Shown: piece by piece, positions 29,747-39,800 of the stretch
How positions within the stretch are numbered: position 1 is the first letter of the stretch
Layout: the number at the start of each line of letters is the position of its first letter
DNA from: Methylotenera versatilis 301
GTDB lineage: Bacteria; Pseudomonadota; Gammaproteobacteria; Burkholderiales; Methylophilaceae
Reading direction: 5' to 3'
DNA length: 64,000 nt
Assembly: GCF_000093025.1 (NCBI RefSeq)
Contig: NC_014207.1
Span: 620,001 to 684,000 of the forward strand
The notes under the pieces: generated by a model
Told to the model about the DNA's origin: nothing
Seen by the model: the letters and a program-made list of their open reading frames with translations, nothing else
The model's database searches: none
Program-made: the position numbers and the translations under genes

Positions 29747-30526
29747 TCAGCTAAGATAATTTGCAATAGCGACAAAATCTGAAACGGCTAAATTTTCTGC
29801 ACGCTGTTGTGAGTCAATATTAAGTGCGGTAAAACCTTCGTCATTTAGTAGTTCTTTCAGCGTATTGCGTAAGGTTTTGCGGCGCTGCCCGAAGGCGGCT
29901 AACACTACTTTAGCGAAGATGGCTTCATCTTTAGCTACGAAAGGCAGTACAGCATGCGGTACGCAGCGCACAAAGGCCGACTCTACTTTTGGTGCGGGTT
30001 CAAAAGCTTCTGGCGGTACGGTGATTAAATAATCCATTTGTAAGCGATATTGCAGCATTACGCTAAGCCTGCCGTACGCCGCCGTTGAGGGCGAGGCTAC
30101 CATGCGTTCTACCACTTCTTTCTGTAGCATAAAGTGCATATCGGTAATGGCGCTTACATTGTCGAGCAGGTGAAATAAGATTGGCGTTGAAATGTTGTAG
30201 GGCAGGTTGCCAGTCACTCGTAGATTATCGCCTAGACTTTTAAAGTCGAACTTGAGCGCATCAGCATTGTGAATGCTAATCGCGCTACTGGCGTAAGCTC
30301 GCTTGCCATATTCTGCCTGCATCCAAGCGATGATGTCGCGATCTACTTCTACTACGTGTAGAAGTTTTAATCTTTGTAATAATGGCTTAGTTAGCGCTCC
30401 TAAGCCTGGACCAATTTCCACCATCAGATCATCTGCTTTAGGTGATATAGCATCTACTAAGCTAGAAATAACGCCTTGGTCGGTAAGAAAATTTTGGCCG
30501 AAGCGTTTTTTTGCGATGTGTTTCAT
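29747..30526 (-). CDS. rsmA: 16S rRNA (adenine1518/1519-N6)-dimethyltransferase
   Basis: KsgA/RsmA, 259 residues. Dimethylates two adjacent adenines in helix 45 of 16S rRNA during 30S maturation. KKRFGQNFLTD at the N-terminus, SAM motif VEIGPGLGALTKPLL, catalytic NLPYNIST, and the C-terminal FGQRRKTLRNTLK. 21 bases after pdxA. The order surA-pdxA-rsmA is conserved in Proteobacteria. Confidence 0.97.
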   Translation of the reverse strand: MKHIAKKRFGQNFLTDQGVISSLVDAISPKADDLMVEIGPGLGALTKPLLQRLKLLHVVEVDRDIIAWMQAEYGKRAYASSAISIHNADALKFDFKSLGDNLRVTGNLPYNISTPILFHLLDNVSAITDMHFMLQKEVVERMVASPSTAAYGRLSVMLQYRLQMDYLITVPPEAFEPAPKVESAFVRCVPHAVLPFVAKDEAIFAKVVLAAFGQRRKTLRNTLKELLNDEGFTALNIDSQQRAENLAVSDFVAIANYLS

Positions 30527-30547
30527 TGATGGACTTAATTTTTAGAT

Positions 30548-31546
30548 TTAACTGATTAATTTATTGTGGGCTAGCGTGATTGCTAATTCAATAGCGGCTA
30601 GCATGCTGCCTATTTCAATGTTGCCTGTTCCCGCTAAATCTAGCGCTGTGCCATGGTCAACCGAGGTGCGGATAATGGGCAAGCCCAATGTTACGTTGAC
30701 GCCTTCACCAAAACTGGCATGCTTAAGTACTGGTAAGCCTTGGTCGTGGTACATAGCAAGCACAGCATCGGCTTTGCTTAGATGATGTTTTGCGAATAAG
30801 GTGTCTGCAGGAAGTGCGCCTATCAATTGCATGCCTTCAGTGCGTAGCTTTTCAAGCACAGGATTAATGATGTCGATTTCTTCACGACCTAAATAGCCAT
30901 CTTCACCTGCATGCGGATTTAAACCAGCCACTAAAATGCGTGGATTCTTCAAGCCAAATTTATTGACTAAATCGTGATGCAAAATTCGAATAGTGGCTTC
31001 TAAACTACTTTTAGTAATGGCGGCGGGCACATCTTTAAGCGCCAAGTGCGTGGTGGCAAGTGCAACGCGTAAGCCGCTACCTACCAGCATCATGACGACT
31101 TGTGGTGTATTGGTCAGCTCTGCTAAAAATTCAGTGTGACCGCTAAATGCAATGCCGGCATCATTGATAATGCCTTTATGTACGGGCGCAGTGACCATTG
31201 CATCAAACGCTTGGTTTACACATCCTAGTGCCGCAGTTTTTAGCGTTTCCAGTACATATTGGCTATTGCGCGCATCTAATTGTCCTGCCACAGCAGGTTG
31301 GTTGATGGCTTGATGTAACACAGTAATAGATCCATTGCCGAGATGTGCTGTATGCGATTTTGCAGAGTATTCTTGGATTTGAATACTGACATCAAGTGCT
31401 TTAGCTCGTGCTTGCAGCATGTTGGCATCCGCAATGATGACAACTTCGGCGTTAAGCGGTTGATGTGCTAACAATACGCATAGATCCGCGCCTATGCCAG
31501 CGGGTTCGCCGGCAGTGATTGCAATGCGTGGAAGTGATTTTGTCAC
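30548..31546 (-). CDS. pdxA: 4-hydroxythreonine-4-phosphate dehydrogenase
   Basis: 332 residues, GTG start. Oxidises 4-phosphohydroxy-threonine in the DXP-dependent PLP pathway. ITAGEPAGIGADL at the N-terminus, TAPVHKGIINDAGI and FSGHTEFLAE (substrate and metal His), LNPHAGEDGYLGREE and YHDQGLPVLKH are all present. Metal-binding His residues appear intact. Its substrate partner Dxs is also encoded in this window. Confidence 0.97.
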   Translation of the reverse strand: MTKSLPRIAITAGEPAGIGADLCVLLAHQPLNAEVVIIADANMLQARAKALDVSIQIQEYSAKSHTAHLGNGSITVLHQAINQPAVAGQLDARNSQYVLETLKTAALGCVNQAFDAMVTAPVHKGIINDAGIAFSGHTEFLAELTNTPQVVMMLVGSGLRVALATTHLALKDVPAAITKSSLEATIRILHHDLVNKFGLKNPRILVAGLNPHAGEDGYLGREEIDIINPVLEKLRTEGMQLIGALPADTLFAKHHLSKADAVLAMYHDQGLPVLKHASFGEGVNVTLGLPIIRTSVDHGTALDLAGTGNIEIGSMLAAIELAITLAHNKLIS

Positions 31547-31574
31547 GTTAAACTAAGCGGAAAGATTATGTAGC

Positions 31575-32921
31575 TTAAAACTTATCTTCAAGCCTAAGCT
31601 CAACGTAAGCACGGTCGCGCAACTCACGGATCCAGTCTTGATAAGCTTCATCTGCTTTACGTGCGCGAATTTCTTGACGGGCTTTCAAGCGAGCAGATTC
31701 CTTACTCATGTCTTGCGAGCGGCGCTCCATCACTTGAATGATGTGCCAGCCAAACTGACTACGCACTGGTGCGCTGATTTGCCCATCTTTAAGTGCGTTC
31801 ATGGCATTCTCAAAAGGAGGGACTGTGTCACCGGGATTTACCCAGTTTAAATCACCGCCATTTGATGCTGTGGAATCTTCTGAAAATTGGCGGGCCAATA
31901 CTTCAAATTTCTCGCCGTTATCAAGACGCTCTTTAATGGCATCAATTTTGGTTTCAGCCTCTTTGTCAGACATCACCTCGGTAATCTTGATTAAAATATG
32001 GCGCGCATGGGTTTGCTGAATGACTAGTGGAGAGTTGCCGCCACGTTTATTGGTAAGTTTGAGTAAATGGAAGCCATTTGGGCTGCGTAGTGGCGCTGAA
32101 ACTTCACCTGCTTGCATGTTTTTTAATGCATCTAAGAACAATGCGGGCATTTGCGAACCTTTTTTCCAGCCCAAACTACCTCCTTCTAAGGCGTTTGGCG
32201 CATCAGAAAAACTTGCAGATACTTTAGCAAAGCTGACGCCAGAATTTAGTTGGCTCAGAGCCTCATCGACTTTTGCTTTTGCTTTTTGAATATCTTCTGT
32301 CGCGCCCTCTTCAGGCGTGCGAATCAAAATGTGTGAGATTTCAAATTCATCAGTATTTTCGTTAAGCGAGGCTTGTGAAGTTAAATAGTTGTCAATTTCA
32401 GATTCGCTTACGTTCACGCGGCCGTCAACTTCACGTTCTCTCAACCTTGCAACTGTAATTTCATTGCGAATATCTGCTCTAAATTTACGCATGCTGATAC
32501 CGTCTTTGGCTAACGCCTCACTAAACTCAGTCAGTGTTAAGTTGTTTTGGTCAGCAATTCTTTCAACAGTTTTATCTAATTGATTGTCATCAACTTTAAG
32601 GCCAATTTGTGCTGCATACTGAATTTGCAAGGTGTCTGTAATTAAGCGTTCTAAGATTTGTTTACGTAAGACGCTTTCTTCAGGTAATTCCGTGCCTTGT
32701 TTTTTAAATTGTGCAGTGACAGTGGCAATGCGGCTTTCCAGCTCTTGCTCAGTAATCACCGTTTGATCGACGATTGCGACAATACGATCTAACTTAACAA
32801 TATCTGCCGCTTGGGCATTAAATTGATTGCCGATAAAAAGTACGCTAGCAAGCAATATAAATTGAATTGCATGTTTAATGGCTGAATGTTTAATCACTAT
32901 ATGTTTAATCAAGGTGCGCAA
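31575..32921 (-). CDS. surA: Periplasmic chaperone and peptidyl-prolyl isomerase SurA
   Basis: 448 residues. Escorts outer-membrane proteins, including LptD, to the BAM complex. TTG start 6 bases after the lptD stop; signal peptide core FILLASVLFIGN, cleavage near AQAA. N-terminal SurA core (LDRIVAIVDQTVITEQELESR), then two parvulin domains at about 190-290 (EISHILIRTPEEG, GGSLGWKKGSQMP) and 305-405 (RHILIKITEVMSD, GGDLNWVNPGDTVP). The signal n-region holds a triple IKH repeat coded by ATTAAACAT copies. Confidence 0.96.
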   Translation of the reverse strand: MRTLIKHIVIKHSAIKHAIQFILLASVLFIGNQFNAQAADIVKLDRIVAIVDQTVITEQELESRIATVTAQFKKQGTELPEESVLRKQILERLITDTLQIQYAAQIGLKVDDNQLDKTVERIADQNNLTLTEFSEALAKDGISMRKFRADIRNEITVARLREREVDGRVNVSESEIDNYLTSQASLNENTDEFEISHILIRTPEEGATEDIQKAKAKVDEALSQLNSGVSFAKVSASFSDAPNALEGGSLGWKKGSQMPALFLDALKNMQAGEVSAPLRSPNGFHLLKLTNKRGGNSPLVIQQTHARHILIKITEVMSDKEAETKIDAIKERLDNGEKFEVLARQFSEDSTASNGGDLNWVNPGDTVPPFENAMNALKDGQISAPVRSQFGWHIIQVMERRSQDMSKESARLKARQEIRARKADEAYQDWIRELRDRAYVELRLEDKF

Positions 32922-32926
32922 AATAG

Positions 32927-35383
32927 TTACTCGTAATAAGGTTGTTGATAGGTGTCAGGAATAAGACCTGTATTCACATAGCCTGGAATGTTGCGTTTGA
33001 TGACTGATAAAGGGTTGGCGCCAATTGAGGCTAGCCCGCCGAGTTCAAGTTGAAAGAAGAATGCATAGTTCGCGTTAGCGGTTGCCGTGCTTACACGCTG
33101 AATAACAGTTCTTGTCTGCCAGCAGCCTGCATCATACTCTAAGCCAGCCAGTGTTTCGATGATACTGCTTTCACGTAGTGAGTAGTTGATGCGGCCAACG
33201 CCGTACCAGCCTTTGCCTAAAGGCCACTGACCTGATAAGTCAAACTGGTCTAAACCTGTACTCGTTAAAGCACCTGGAGTATCGCGCCTGTAACTATAGC
33301 TTAAGTTAAGTGCTTTACCAGGTTCAGGGGCATAGTGACTAGAAACTGTGGTGCGAACCGATCTGGAGTCGTCGGTGTTGTATTGCCAAAAGGCATCGAC
33401 ATTCCAACTGGTTTTTAGATATGAGCTAAGCCCCGCAATAATGTCGGAGCTATTACTTTTGCGTAAAGTGGCATCAGGTAGTGATACGGTTTGATCGGCA
33501 AAGTAATAACGTTGACCAATAGACGCTGTTAAGCGCTGTATGCCAGTATCAGACTCAATCAAGCGTGAGGTTAAGGCAAGGCTTAATTGATTGGCATTGT
33601 TAATACGGTCGTTGCCAGTATACTGGTTTTCACTAAACAAAGAGCTAAAGTTCAAGTCGGTGTCACTGGTGTCGAAAATTGGAATGTCAGATTGCTTGGC
33701 TTTTGGAATGTACACGTAAAACATTCTCGGCTCTATTGTTTGCGTGTAGTTACGGCTTGCAATTTTGAAGTCGCGATCAAAAAATAAACCGCCATCTATA
33801 CTGGCGATAGGCAATGTACGCTCTAGCGAGCTGTTGTTATTTGGATCGTTATTCAGGCTATAACTCGTATGGTGAATACCAATTTTAGGCGTAATGTAAC
33901 CATAGGTTTGATTCATCGGTAAGCTAATGCTTGGATATATTGTAAAGCGGGAGCCTGTGACTTTGGCTGGCGCATTCTTATTGGTATCGAAGGCAACTAG
34001 CTGTGTATACAAATTAGCATTAAAATTACCATAGTCTTTGTTGCCATTCAATGTTAATTGCGGCAACCGTTCGTACGGGTAGGATAAGTTATCTAAAGTC
34101 TGAAATTTTTGTGCAAGGGCATTAAAATTCCATGTGTCGTCAGCGTAATCTACATTAAATTGCTGTGGCAAAGTAACGCGGCTGGTTGTGACAATACGTG
34201 TTGATAAGTCTGCAAAATACTCATTGTCAGAAACTTTTTCTAGGCTATAGCCAGCAGACCAGCCTTTGCCCAAATTCTGTTGGTGTTTTAGGTTTACGTA
34301 ATATCGATTCTGGCCAGTTTGGTCATCACTTGGTAGGTACTCAAGGTCATCAATACCCGAAAAACTATCTTCCAAATATCTAAACTCACCTTGTAGTTGT
34401 ACGCCGCGCTTACTCAAAACGCGTGTTGCAAGTGTTGCATCCATATTGGGTGAAATGTTCCAATAGAAAGGCACCGTTAACTCAAGGCCACTTTTAGTCG
34501 TGGTGCCGTAAGTTGGTGCAAGTAACCCACTTTTACGTTGATTGTTAAATGAGAAGCTAATCCATGGCGTGTAAATTAGCGGTACGCCTTTAAACTCAAT
34601 ATAAGCATTTTTGGCTACACCAGTCTTACTGTAGTCATTCAGGTTTAATTCTTTGGCTTTGATATACCAGTCATCTACACCAGCATCGCAAGTAGTGTAG
34701 CGCGCATCTTTCAGTGTTTTTCTATCTTGGCCTTCAAAAATAATAGCTTTTGCATCACCGCGTGCGTTCGATGAGCGAGGTGAGGAGTTTTCATCTGAAT
34801 TGCCTTGCGACTGATTGCCATCAGACACTTCTGTTGCCAATGAGTATGTGCTTGTTCCACCAATTTGCTGGCTTTGCAAGTTGCCTAAGCTTTTAGAGAA
34901 TTTTTCAGAACTTTTAACGTTAGTTTGGATTTTCTTAGCATCTGCATTTTCGGTATCTTCAATAATGCTGATTGAGGCGTCTTTAATTTCGCCTATGCTT
35001 TCTGATAAGTGCATGTGTAGCTCAGGTCCGGTAAGTTGAGCGCTGCCGACATTGATGCTGGCATTGCCAGTGACATGCAACTCATCATTTTGGACGTTGT
35101 AATCTATTAAGTCGCCAGTGATATTTTGTTTGCCACGGCTGATTTTAGCGTTACCAATCGCCCGCATCTCTCTATCAAGATGTAGCTCTAGTTTATCGCC
35201 TTCAATGACAAGCGCATCTGCATTTGCCTTTACAGCATTCGCTTCATCAGACGTGTCAGCTAAACCAAGTGTGTCGCCTATAGTTGAAGATTCAACAGGA
35301 ATCACTTCACTTTCGGCATGCGAGCGTAAGCTGCAAAGTAACAAAGCAGCGGTTAAGCCACTTAAAAAACGGCTTTTTAGCAT
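32927..35383 (-). CDS. lptD: LPS-assembly protein LptD
   Basis: 818 residues. Outer-membrane barrel that inserts LPS into the outer leaflet with LptE. Signal peptide 1-23. N-terminal jellyroll (OstA) at about 55-240 (LHLDREMRAIGNAKISRG, GDLIDYNVQNDELHVTGNA) is interrupted by a Ser/Asn-rich insert at about 150-205 (SDGNQSQGNSDENSSPRSSN). Cys in YTTCDAGVDDWY and near the C-terminus (LEYDAGCWQT) are the expected disulfide partners. C-terminal barrel has VPFYWNISPNMDATL. First gene of the operon with surA. Confidence 0.96.
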   Translation of the reverse strand: MLKSRFLSGLTAALLLCSLRSHAESEVIPVESSTIGDTLGLADTSDEANAVKANADALVIEGDKLELHLDREMRAIGNAKISRGKQNITGDLIDYNVQNDELHVTGNASINVGSAQLTGPELHMHLSESIGEIKDASISIIEDTENADAKKIQTNVKSSEKFSKSLGNLQSQQIGGTSTYSLATEVSDGNQSQGNSDENSSPRSSNARGDAKAIIFEGQDRKTLKDARYTTCDAGVDDWYIKAKELNLNDYSKTGVAKNAYIEFKGVPLIYTPWISFSFNNQRKSGLLAPTYGTTTKSGLELTVPFYWNISPNMDATLATRVLSKRGVQLQGEFRYLEDSFSGIDDLEYLPSDDQTGQNRYYVNLKHQQNLGKGWSAGYSLEKVSDNEYFADLSTRIVTTSRVTLPQQFNVDYADDTWNFNALAQKFQTLDNLSYPYERLPQLTLNGNKDYGNFNANLYTQLVAFDTNKNAPAKVTGSRFTIYPSISLPMNQTYGYITPKIGIHHTSYSLNNDPNNNSSLERTLPIASIDGGLFFDRDFKIASRNYTQTIEPRMFYVYIPKAKQSDIPIFDTSDTDLNFSSLFSENQYTGNDRINNANQLSLALTSRLIESDTGIQRLTASIGQRYYFADQTVSLPDATLRKSNSSDIIAGLSSYLKTSWNVDAFWQYNTDDSRSVRTTVSSHYAPEPGKALNLSYSYRRDTPGALTSTGLDQFDLSGQWPLGKGWYGVGRINYSLRESSIIETLAGLEYDAGCWQTRTVIQRVSTATANANYAFFFQLELGGLASIGANPLSVIKRNIPGYVNTGLIPDTYQQPYYE

Positions 35384-35577
35384 GAAGTTAACACATTGAA
35401 TAGAGTTGGAATGTAAGGCACGAGTATATAGGCAGACGGTTTTATTTTATCAGTGATAAAATCTCATAAATTGGACTTTTTGGCAATCAATAAATCGTTT
35501 TGCCCCTTTAATGCTCTTTGTATTTTTATAGGACAAAGCGCGATAAAGCAACATTATATAACATTGGATAGATAGCT

Positions 35578-36576
35578 GTGGATGATAGACAACAACAACT
35601 CAACGCTTGGTTAAGCAAGACCTTACCAGATTCAGACTTCAAGCTAACAACAGCATCGGCAGATGCTAGCTTCAGGCGCTATTTTAGAGTGCATTTAGCT
35701 AATCAAACTTTAATCGCGATGGATGCACCACCGCCACAGGAGGATTGCACGCCATTTGTAAAAGTGGCTAAGCTGTTTTTAGATGCTGGTTTAAATGTGC
35801 CCAAGGTGGTCGCTCAAGATTTAGTGAATGGCTTTTTGCTATTAAGTGATTTAGGTAATGATACTTACTTGCAACATTTGAATAATGAGACCGCGCAAAT
35901 GCTGTATTTTGATGCGACGAATGCGCTGATTAAATTGCAGTTAGCCAGTAAAAGCCATGATTTACCTGCTTATGATGAGGCCTTACTCACACGTGAGATG
36001 CAATTGTTCCCGGATTGGTATGTGAGTAAGCATTTAGGTCAAACACTTAACGCCGAGCAGCAAGGTTGGTTGCAACAGACCTTTACCTCCCTAAATAAAA
36101 ACATATTATCGCAAGGTCAGGTCACCGTGCATCGTGATTATCACTCACGCAACTTGATGGTGACGCATGAAAATACGCCTGGCATATTAGATTTTCAAGA
36201 TGCCGTACATGGCGCCATTACTTACGATTTAGTCTCTTTGCTTAAAGATGCTTATATTCAGTGGGATGAAGAGCAGATTATCGATATTGCGGTGCGTTAT
36301 TGGGAACCTGCTAAAAAAGCGGGTCTGCCTGTAGCCAATGACTTTAGTGAGTTCTATCGTGACTTTGAATGGATGGGCGCGCAACGACATATTAAAGTGT
36401 TAGGCATATTTGCGCGACTTAGCCACCGTGACGGTAAAGATGGCTACCTAAAAGACATGCCACTGGTGATGCATTATTTGCGCAAAGTCTGCGAGCGCTA
36501 TGTGGAGTTGCGCCCGATGCTGCGACTGTTAGATGCGCTTGAAGGACGTGTGCCGCGTCCTAAATATGTAGTTTAG
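35578..36576 (+). CDS. amgK: N-acetylmuramate/N-acetylglucosamine kinase AmgK
   Basis: 332 residues, GTG start with GGATAG upstream. Anomeric sugar-1-kinase of the APH fold that phosphorylates MurNAc for recycling to UDP-MurNAc. Catalytic VHRDYHSRNLMV and metal-binding LDFQDAVHG (APH HxDxxxxN and D motifs). Followed after 17 bases by murU. Divergent from lptD, an arrangement conserved in many Beta- and Gammaproteobacteria. Confidence 0.94.
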   Translation: MDDRQQQLNAWLSKTLPDSDFKLTTASADASFRRYFRVHLANQTLIAMDAPPPQEDCTPFVKVAKLFLDAGLNVPKVVAQDLVNGFLLLSDLGNDTYLQHLNNETAQMLYFDATNALIKLQLASKSHDLPAYDEALLTREMQLFPDWYVSKHLGQTLNAEQQGWLQQTFTSLNKNILSQGQVTVHRDYHSRNLMVTHENTPGILDFQDAVHGAITYDLVSLLKDAYIQWDEEQIIDIAVRYWEPAKKAGLPVANDFSEFYRDFEWMGAQRHIKVLGIFARLSHRDGKDGYLKDMPLVMHYLRKVCERYVELRPMLRLLDALEGRVPRPKYVV

Positions 36577-36593
36577 ATAGTTAAAAGCCATTT

Positions 36594-37271
36594 ATGAAAG
36601 CCATGATACTAGCCGCTGGTCGTGGCGAACGTATGCGCCCACTGACCGACCACACACCTAAACCGTTGTTAAAGGTGGGTGGCAAGCCACTTATTGTTTG
36701 GCATTTGGAACGATTAGCAAAAGCTGGTTTCAAAGAGGTTGTGATTAACCATGCGCATTTAGGTGAGCAGATTGAACAGGCGCTGGGTGACGGCAGTCAA
36801 TGGGCTATGCAAGTTCAATACAGTCCTGAAAAAACAGCCTTAGAAACGGCAGGAGGCATTGCCAATGCTTTGCCTCTGTTAGGTGCTGAACCGTTCTTGG
36901 TGGTGAATGGAGATACGTTTACTGAGATTGATTTTGGTGTTTTAAAGCATGCCTTGCAAGCTAATCACCATGCGCATCTTGTATTGGTAAACAACCCGCC
37001 GCAGCACCCCAATGGCGACTTTGCTATTGAAGCTGATAGGCTTAAAAACACAGGCGAAAAAATGCTGACATTTTCAGGCGTTGGTGTATATCACCCAGAT
37101 TTATTTGCTAGCGTGACACGTGGCGAGCCGGCAAAGCTTGCGCCTTTGTTGAGACAAGCGATTGCTGAAAATCAAGCAACAGCTGAGTATTATCAAGGTG
37201 TGTGGCATGATATAGGCACGCCTGAGCGCTTGAATATGTTGAATGAAGAGTTAAAACTGCGAGCGAGATAA
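36594..37271 (+). CDS. murU: N-acetylmuramate-1-phosphate uridylyltransferase MurU
   Basis: 225 residues. Makes UDP-MurNAc from MurNAc-1-P, bypassing MurA/MurB and hence fosfomycin-sensitive steps. Nucleotidyltransferase signature AMILAAGRGERMRPLTDHTPK at the N-terminus (split here as residues 2-22), then VVNGDTFTEIDF with the metal Asp and GVYHPDLFASV. Length fits Pseudomonas MurU (223). Confidence 0.94.
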   Translation: MKAMILAAGRGERMRPLTDHTPKPLLKVGGKPLIVWHLERLAKAGFKEVVINHAHLGEQIEQALGDGSQWAMQVQYSPEKTALETAGGIANALPLLGAEPFLVVNGDTFTEIDFGVLKHALQANHHAHLVLVNNPPQHPNGDFAIEADRLKNTGEKMLTFSGVGVYHPDLFASVTRGEPAKLAPLLRQAIAENQATAEYYQGVWHDIGTPERLNMLNEELKLRAR

Positions 37272-37294
37272 CGAATGAAAAAGGAACCGACTCA

Positions 37295-38617
37295 ATGAGT
37301 CAACTATTTGAATTTCAACAACGTAGATCTAAGCTTCTGAGCGCGATGGGCGAAGGTATTGCCATTATTCCCACCGCACCAGAAGCTATTCGCAATCGCG
37401 ATAGTCATTATCCATACCGGTTTGATAGTTACTTTTACTATTTAACGGGCTTCAAAGAACCAGAGTCTGTAGTCGTGCTGGTGGCTGGCGCGACACCTAA
37501 AAGCATATTATTTTGTCGCGATAAAGACATGGAGCGGGAGATTTGGGATGGCTTCCGTTATGGAGCAGAAGCCGCTAAAGCTGAATTCGGATTTGATGAA
37601 GCTTACTCAGTCAATGAACTTGATGCAGTGATTCTGAAGTTGTTGGCGAATCAGCCTAAGTTATTCTTCAGTTTGGGTGAAAGTGCTAGTTGGGATGTTC
37701 GTGTGGTGGGTTGGATGAACACCTTGCGTACGCAGGCGCGCAGTGGTGTTCATGTGCCTGATGATGTGAGTGATATACGTCAATTAGTGGATGAAATGCG
37801 TTTGATTAAATCACCATTTGAGATTGATTTAATGCGCCGTTCAGCCAATATTGCCGCATCAGCGCATAATCGTGCCATGCAGTTTGTCGGGTCTAATTTT
37901 TCTAGACCGAATATGATGGAATATGAGGTCGAAGCGGAATTCTTGCACGAGTTTTATCGCAATGGAGCGCAAGCGCCTGCTTATACCAGCATTGTCGCGG
38001 GTGGCGCGAATGCTTGCACGCTGCATTACAACGCTAATAATGCAAAGTTGAATGATGGTGATTTGTTGCTGATTGATGCGGGTTGCGAGTTAGATGGCTA
38101 TGCCTCAGATATTACGCGTACTTTCCCTGTGAACGGCAAGTTTAGTGCTGCGCAAAAAGATATTTACGAGCTAGTGTTGGCTTCGCAAGCCGCGGCGATT
38201 GCAAAGGTCAATACCAGCAACCATTGGAACGCTCCCCATGAAGCGGCATTAGATGTGTTGGTGCAAGGTTTTATTGATTTAAAACTATGCAAAGGTAGCA
38301 AAGAAGCCGTGCTGGAAAATGGCGATTACCGTCAGTTCTACATGCATCGCACTGGACACTGGTTGGGTTTAGACGTGCATGATGCAGGCGAGTATAAAGA
38401 TAAAGCTGATCATTGGCGTATGCTCATACCAAATATGACGCTGACGGTTGAGCCTGGCTGCTATATTCGTCCCGCCGAAAATGTGCCTGAAGCTTTCTGG
38501 AATATTGGTATTCGTATTGAAGATGATGTGCTGGTGACGAACGAGGGCTGCGAGGTGCTGACTAAAAATGCGCTTAAAACAGTGGTCGATATTGAGGCCT
38601 TAATGGCTAGTAAGTAG
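37295..38617 (+). CDS. pepP: Xaa-Pro aminopeptidase
   Basis: 440 residues. M24 metallopeptidase that removes N-terminal residues before Pro. Metal ligands: Asp in DAGCELDGYASDITRTF, His in HRTGHWLGLDVHDAG, Glu in TVEPGCYI and RIEDDVLVT. N-terminal aminopeptidase-P domain with DSHYPYRFDSYFYYLTGF. AAGGA upstream of ATG. In many Betaproteobacteria pepP is followed by ubiH as here. Confidence 0.95.
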   Translation: MSQLFEFQQRRSKLLSAMGEGIAIIPTAPEAIRNRDSHYPYRFDSYFYYLTGFKEPESVVVLVAGATPKSILFCRDKDMEREIWDGFRYGAEAAKAEFGFDEAYSVNELDAVILKLLANQPKLFFSLGESASWDVRVVGWMNTLRTQARSGVHVPDDVSDIRQLVDEMRLIKSPFEIDLMRRSANIAASAHNRAMQFVGSNFSRPNMMEYEVEAEFLHEFYRNGAQAPAYTSIVAGGANACTLHYNANNAKLNDGDLLLIDAGCELDGYASDITRTFPVNGKFSAAQKDIYELVLASQAAAIAKVNTSNHWNAPHEAALDVLVQGFIDLKLCKGSKEAVLENGDYRQFYMHRTGHWLGLDVHDAGEYKDKADHWRMLIPNMTLTVEPGCYIRPAENVPEAFWNIGIRIEDDVLVTNEGCEVLTKNALKTVVDIEALMASK

Positions 38618-38630
38618 CATGAAGGACTAA

Positions 38631-39800
38631 ATGAGCGACATTGTAGAAAATATTGTCATAGTCGGTGGCGGGCCAGTAGGCGCCACTTTGGCTCTTCTGC
38701 TGGCAAAGCAGGGCGTATCAGTGACGGTGTTAGAGGCACGTAAACACAGGGCTGCTTACAATGAGAGCAGGGCACTGGCTTTGTCATACGGTAGCAAGCG
38801 TATTCTTGAAAAGTTGGGTGTTTGGGGCAGCTTGGCGAAAAGTGCTACCGCCATTAATACTATCCATGTGTCACAAAAAGGTAGTCTTGGTCGTTCAAAA
38901 TTGCAAGCGAGCGATTACAAGCAAGAGGCACTTGGTTATGTGTTGTCTTATGGCGCGCTGAGTGAGGCGCTTGATGTAGAACTTGCAAATCAATCTTTAG
39001 TCAACTTTGTATTTGAGGCTTCCGCTGAGCACATCGCTCATATAAGCACTCATGCCAGTGTGACTTATGCCTATCAAGGTGAGTCACATACTTTAAATAG
39101 TCGATTAGTAGTGTTGGCTGATGGTGGTCGCAGTTTGGATGAAATTGCAGGTCTGGTTAAAGAAACCAAAGAGTATGGCCATGATGCGCTGATTTCTAAA
39201 ATCAGCGCGGAGTTGCCACATAATAATGTCGCATATGAGCGTTTTACTGTGAGCGGTCCAATGGCTTTGCTGCCTAACGGAGCACGTGACTTTTCATTGG
39301 TGTGGACGGGCAAAAAAGAATACGTTAATGCATTGCTGGCACTGAGTGACGCAGAGTTCTTAGCGCAGTTTCACGAACAGTTTGGCGATAGAGTGGGGCA
39401 ATTTTTAAGTGTAGAAAAACGTATGGCATTTCCATTAAAGCTATCACAATTAAAAACGACTGAAACACCTCATTTGGTCGTTATTGGCAACGCCGCGCAA
39501 ACCATGCATCCTGTAGCAGGGCAAGGCTTTAATGTAGGCTTGCGAGATGCAGAGTCTCTTGCGCAATCAATCGCTACTGCAGCGCCAGCAGATTTGGGAT
39601 GTCAGAAAATGTTGGCCGACTATCGCGCGAGCCGGCAATCTGACACTAAAAACGGTTTGTTGTTTACTGACTTTTTAGTGAATATTTTTTCTAATGAGAT
39701 TGTTGGTATCAACGGCTTAAGGAGCGCAGGTCTAGGCCTGTTTGATCTGATTAAACCTATCAAACAGCATTTGGTCAGTAAAATGAGTTACGGCAAATGA
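38631..39800 (+). CDS. ubiH: UbiH-family FAD monooxygenase (ubiquinone ring hydroxylase 1)
   Basis: 389 residues. FAD- and NAD(P)H-dependent hydroxylase of ubiquinone biosynthesis (likely C-6 of the ring). Dinucleotide fold VIVGGGPVGATLALLLAKQG at 8-27, VVLADGGRS (DG motif), and FAD-site VIGNAAQTMHPVAGQGFNVGL in its usual C-terminal place. AAGGA before ATG. Overlaps the next hydroxylase by four bases. Exact regio-specificity is inferred from order after pepP. Confidence 0.88.
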   Translation: MSDIVENIVIVGGGPVGATLALLLAKQGVSVTVLEARKHRAAYNESRALALSYGSKRILEKLGVWGSLAKSATAINTIHVSQKGSLGRSKLQASDYKQEALGYVLSYGALSEALDVELANQSLVNFVFEASAEHIAHISTHASVTYAYQGESHTLNSRLVVLADGGRSLDEIAGLVKETKEYGHDALISKISAELPHNNVAYERFTVSGPMALLPNGARDFSLVWTGKKEYVNALLALSDAEFLAQFHEQFGDRVGQFLSVEKRMAFPLKLSQLKTTETPHLVVIGNAAQTMHPVAGQGFNVGLRDAESLAQSIATAAPADLGCQKMLADYRASRQSDTKNGLLFTDFLVNIFSNEIVGINGLRSAGLGLFDLIKPIKQHLVSKMSYGK

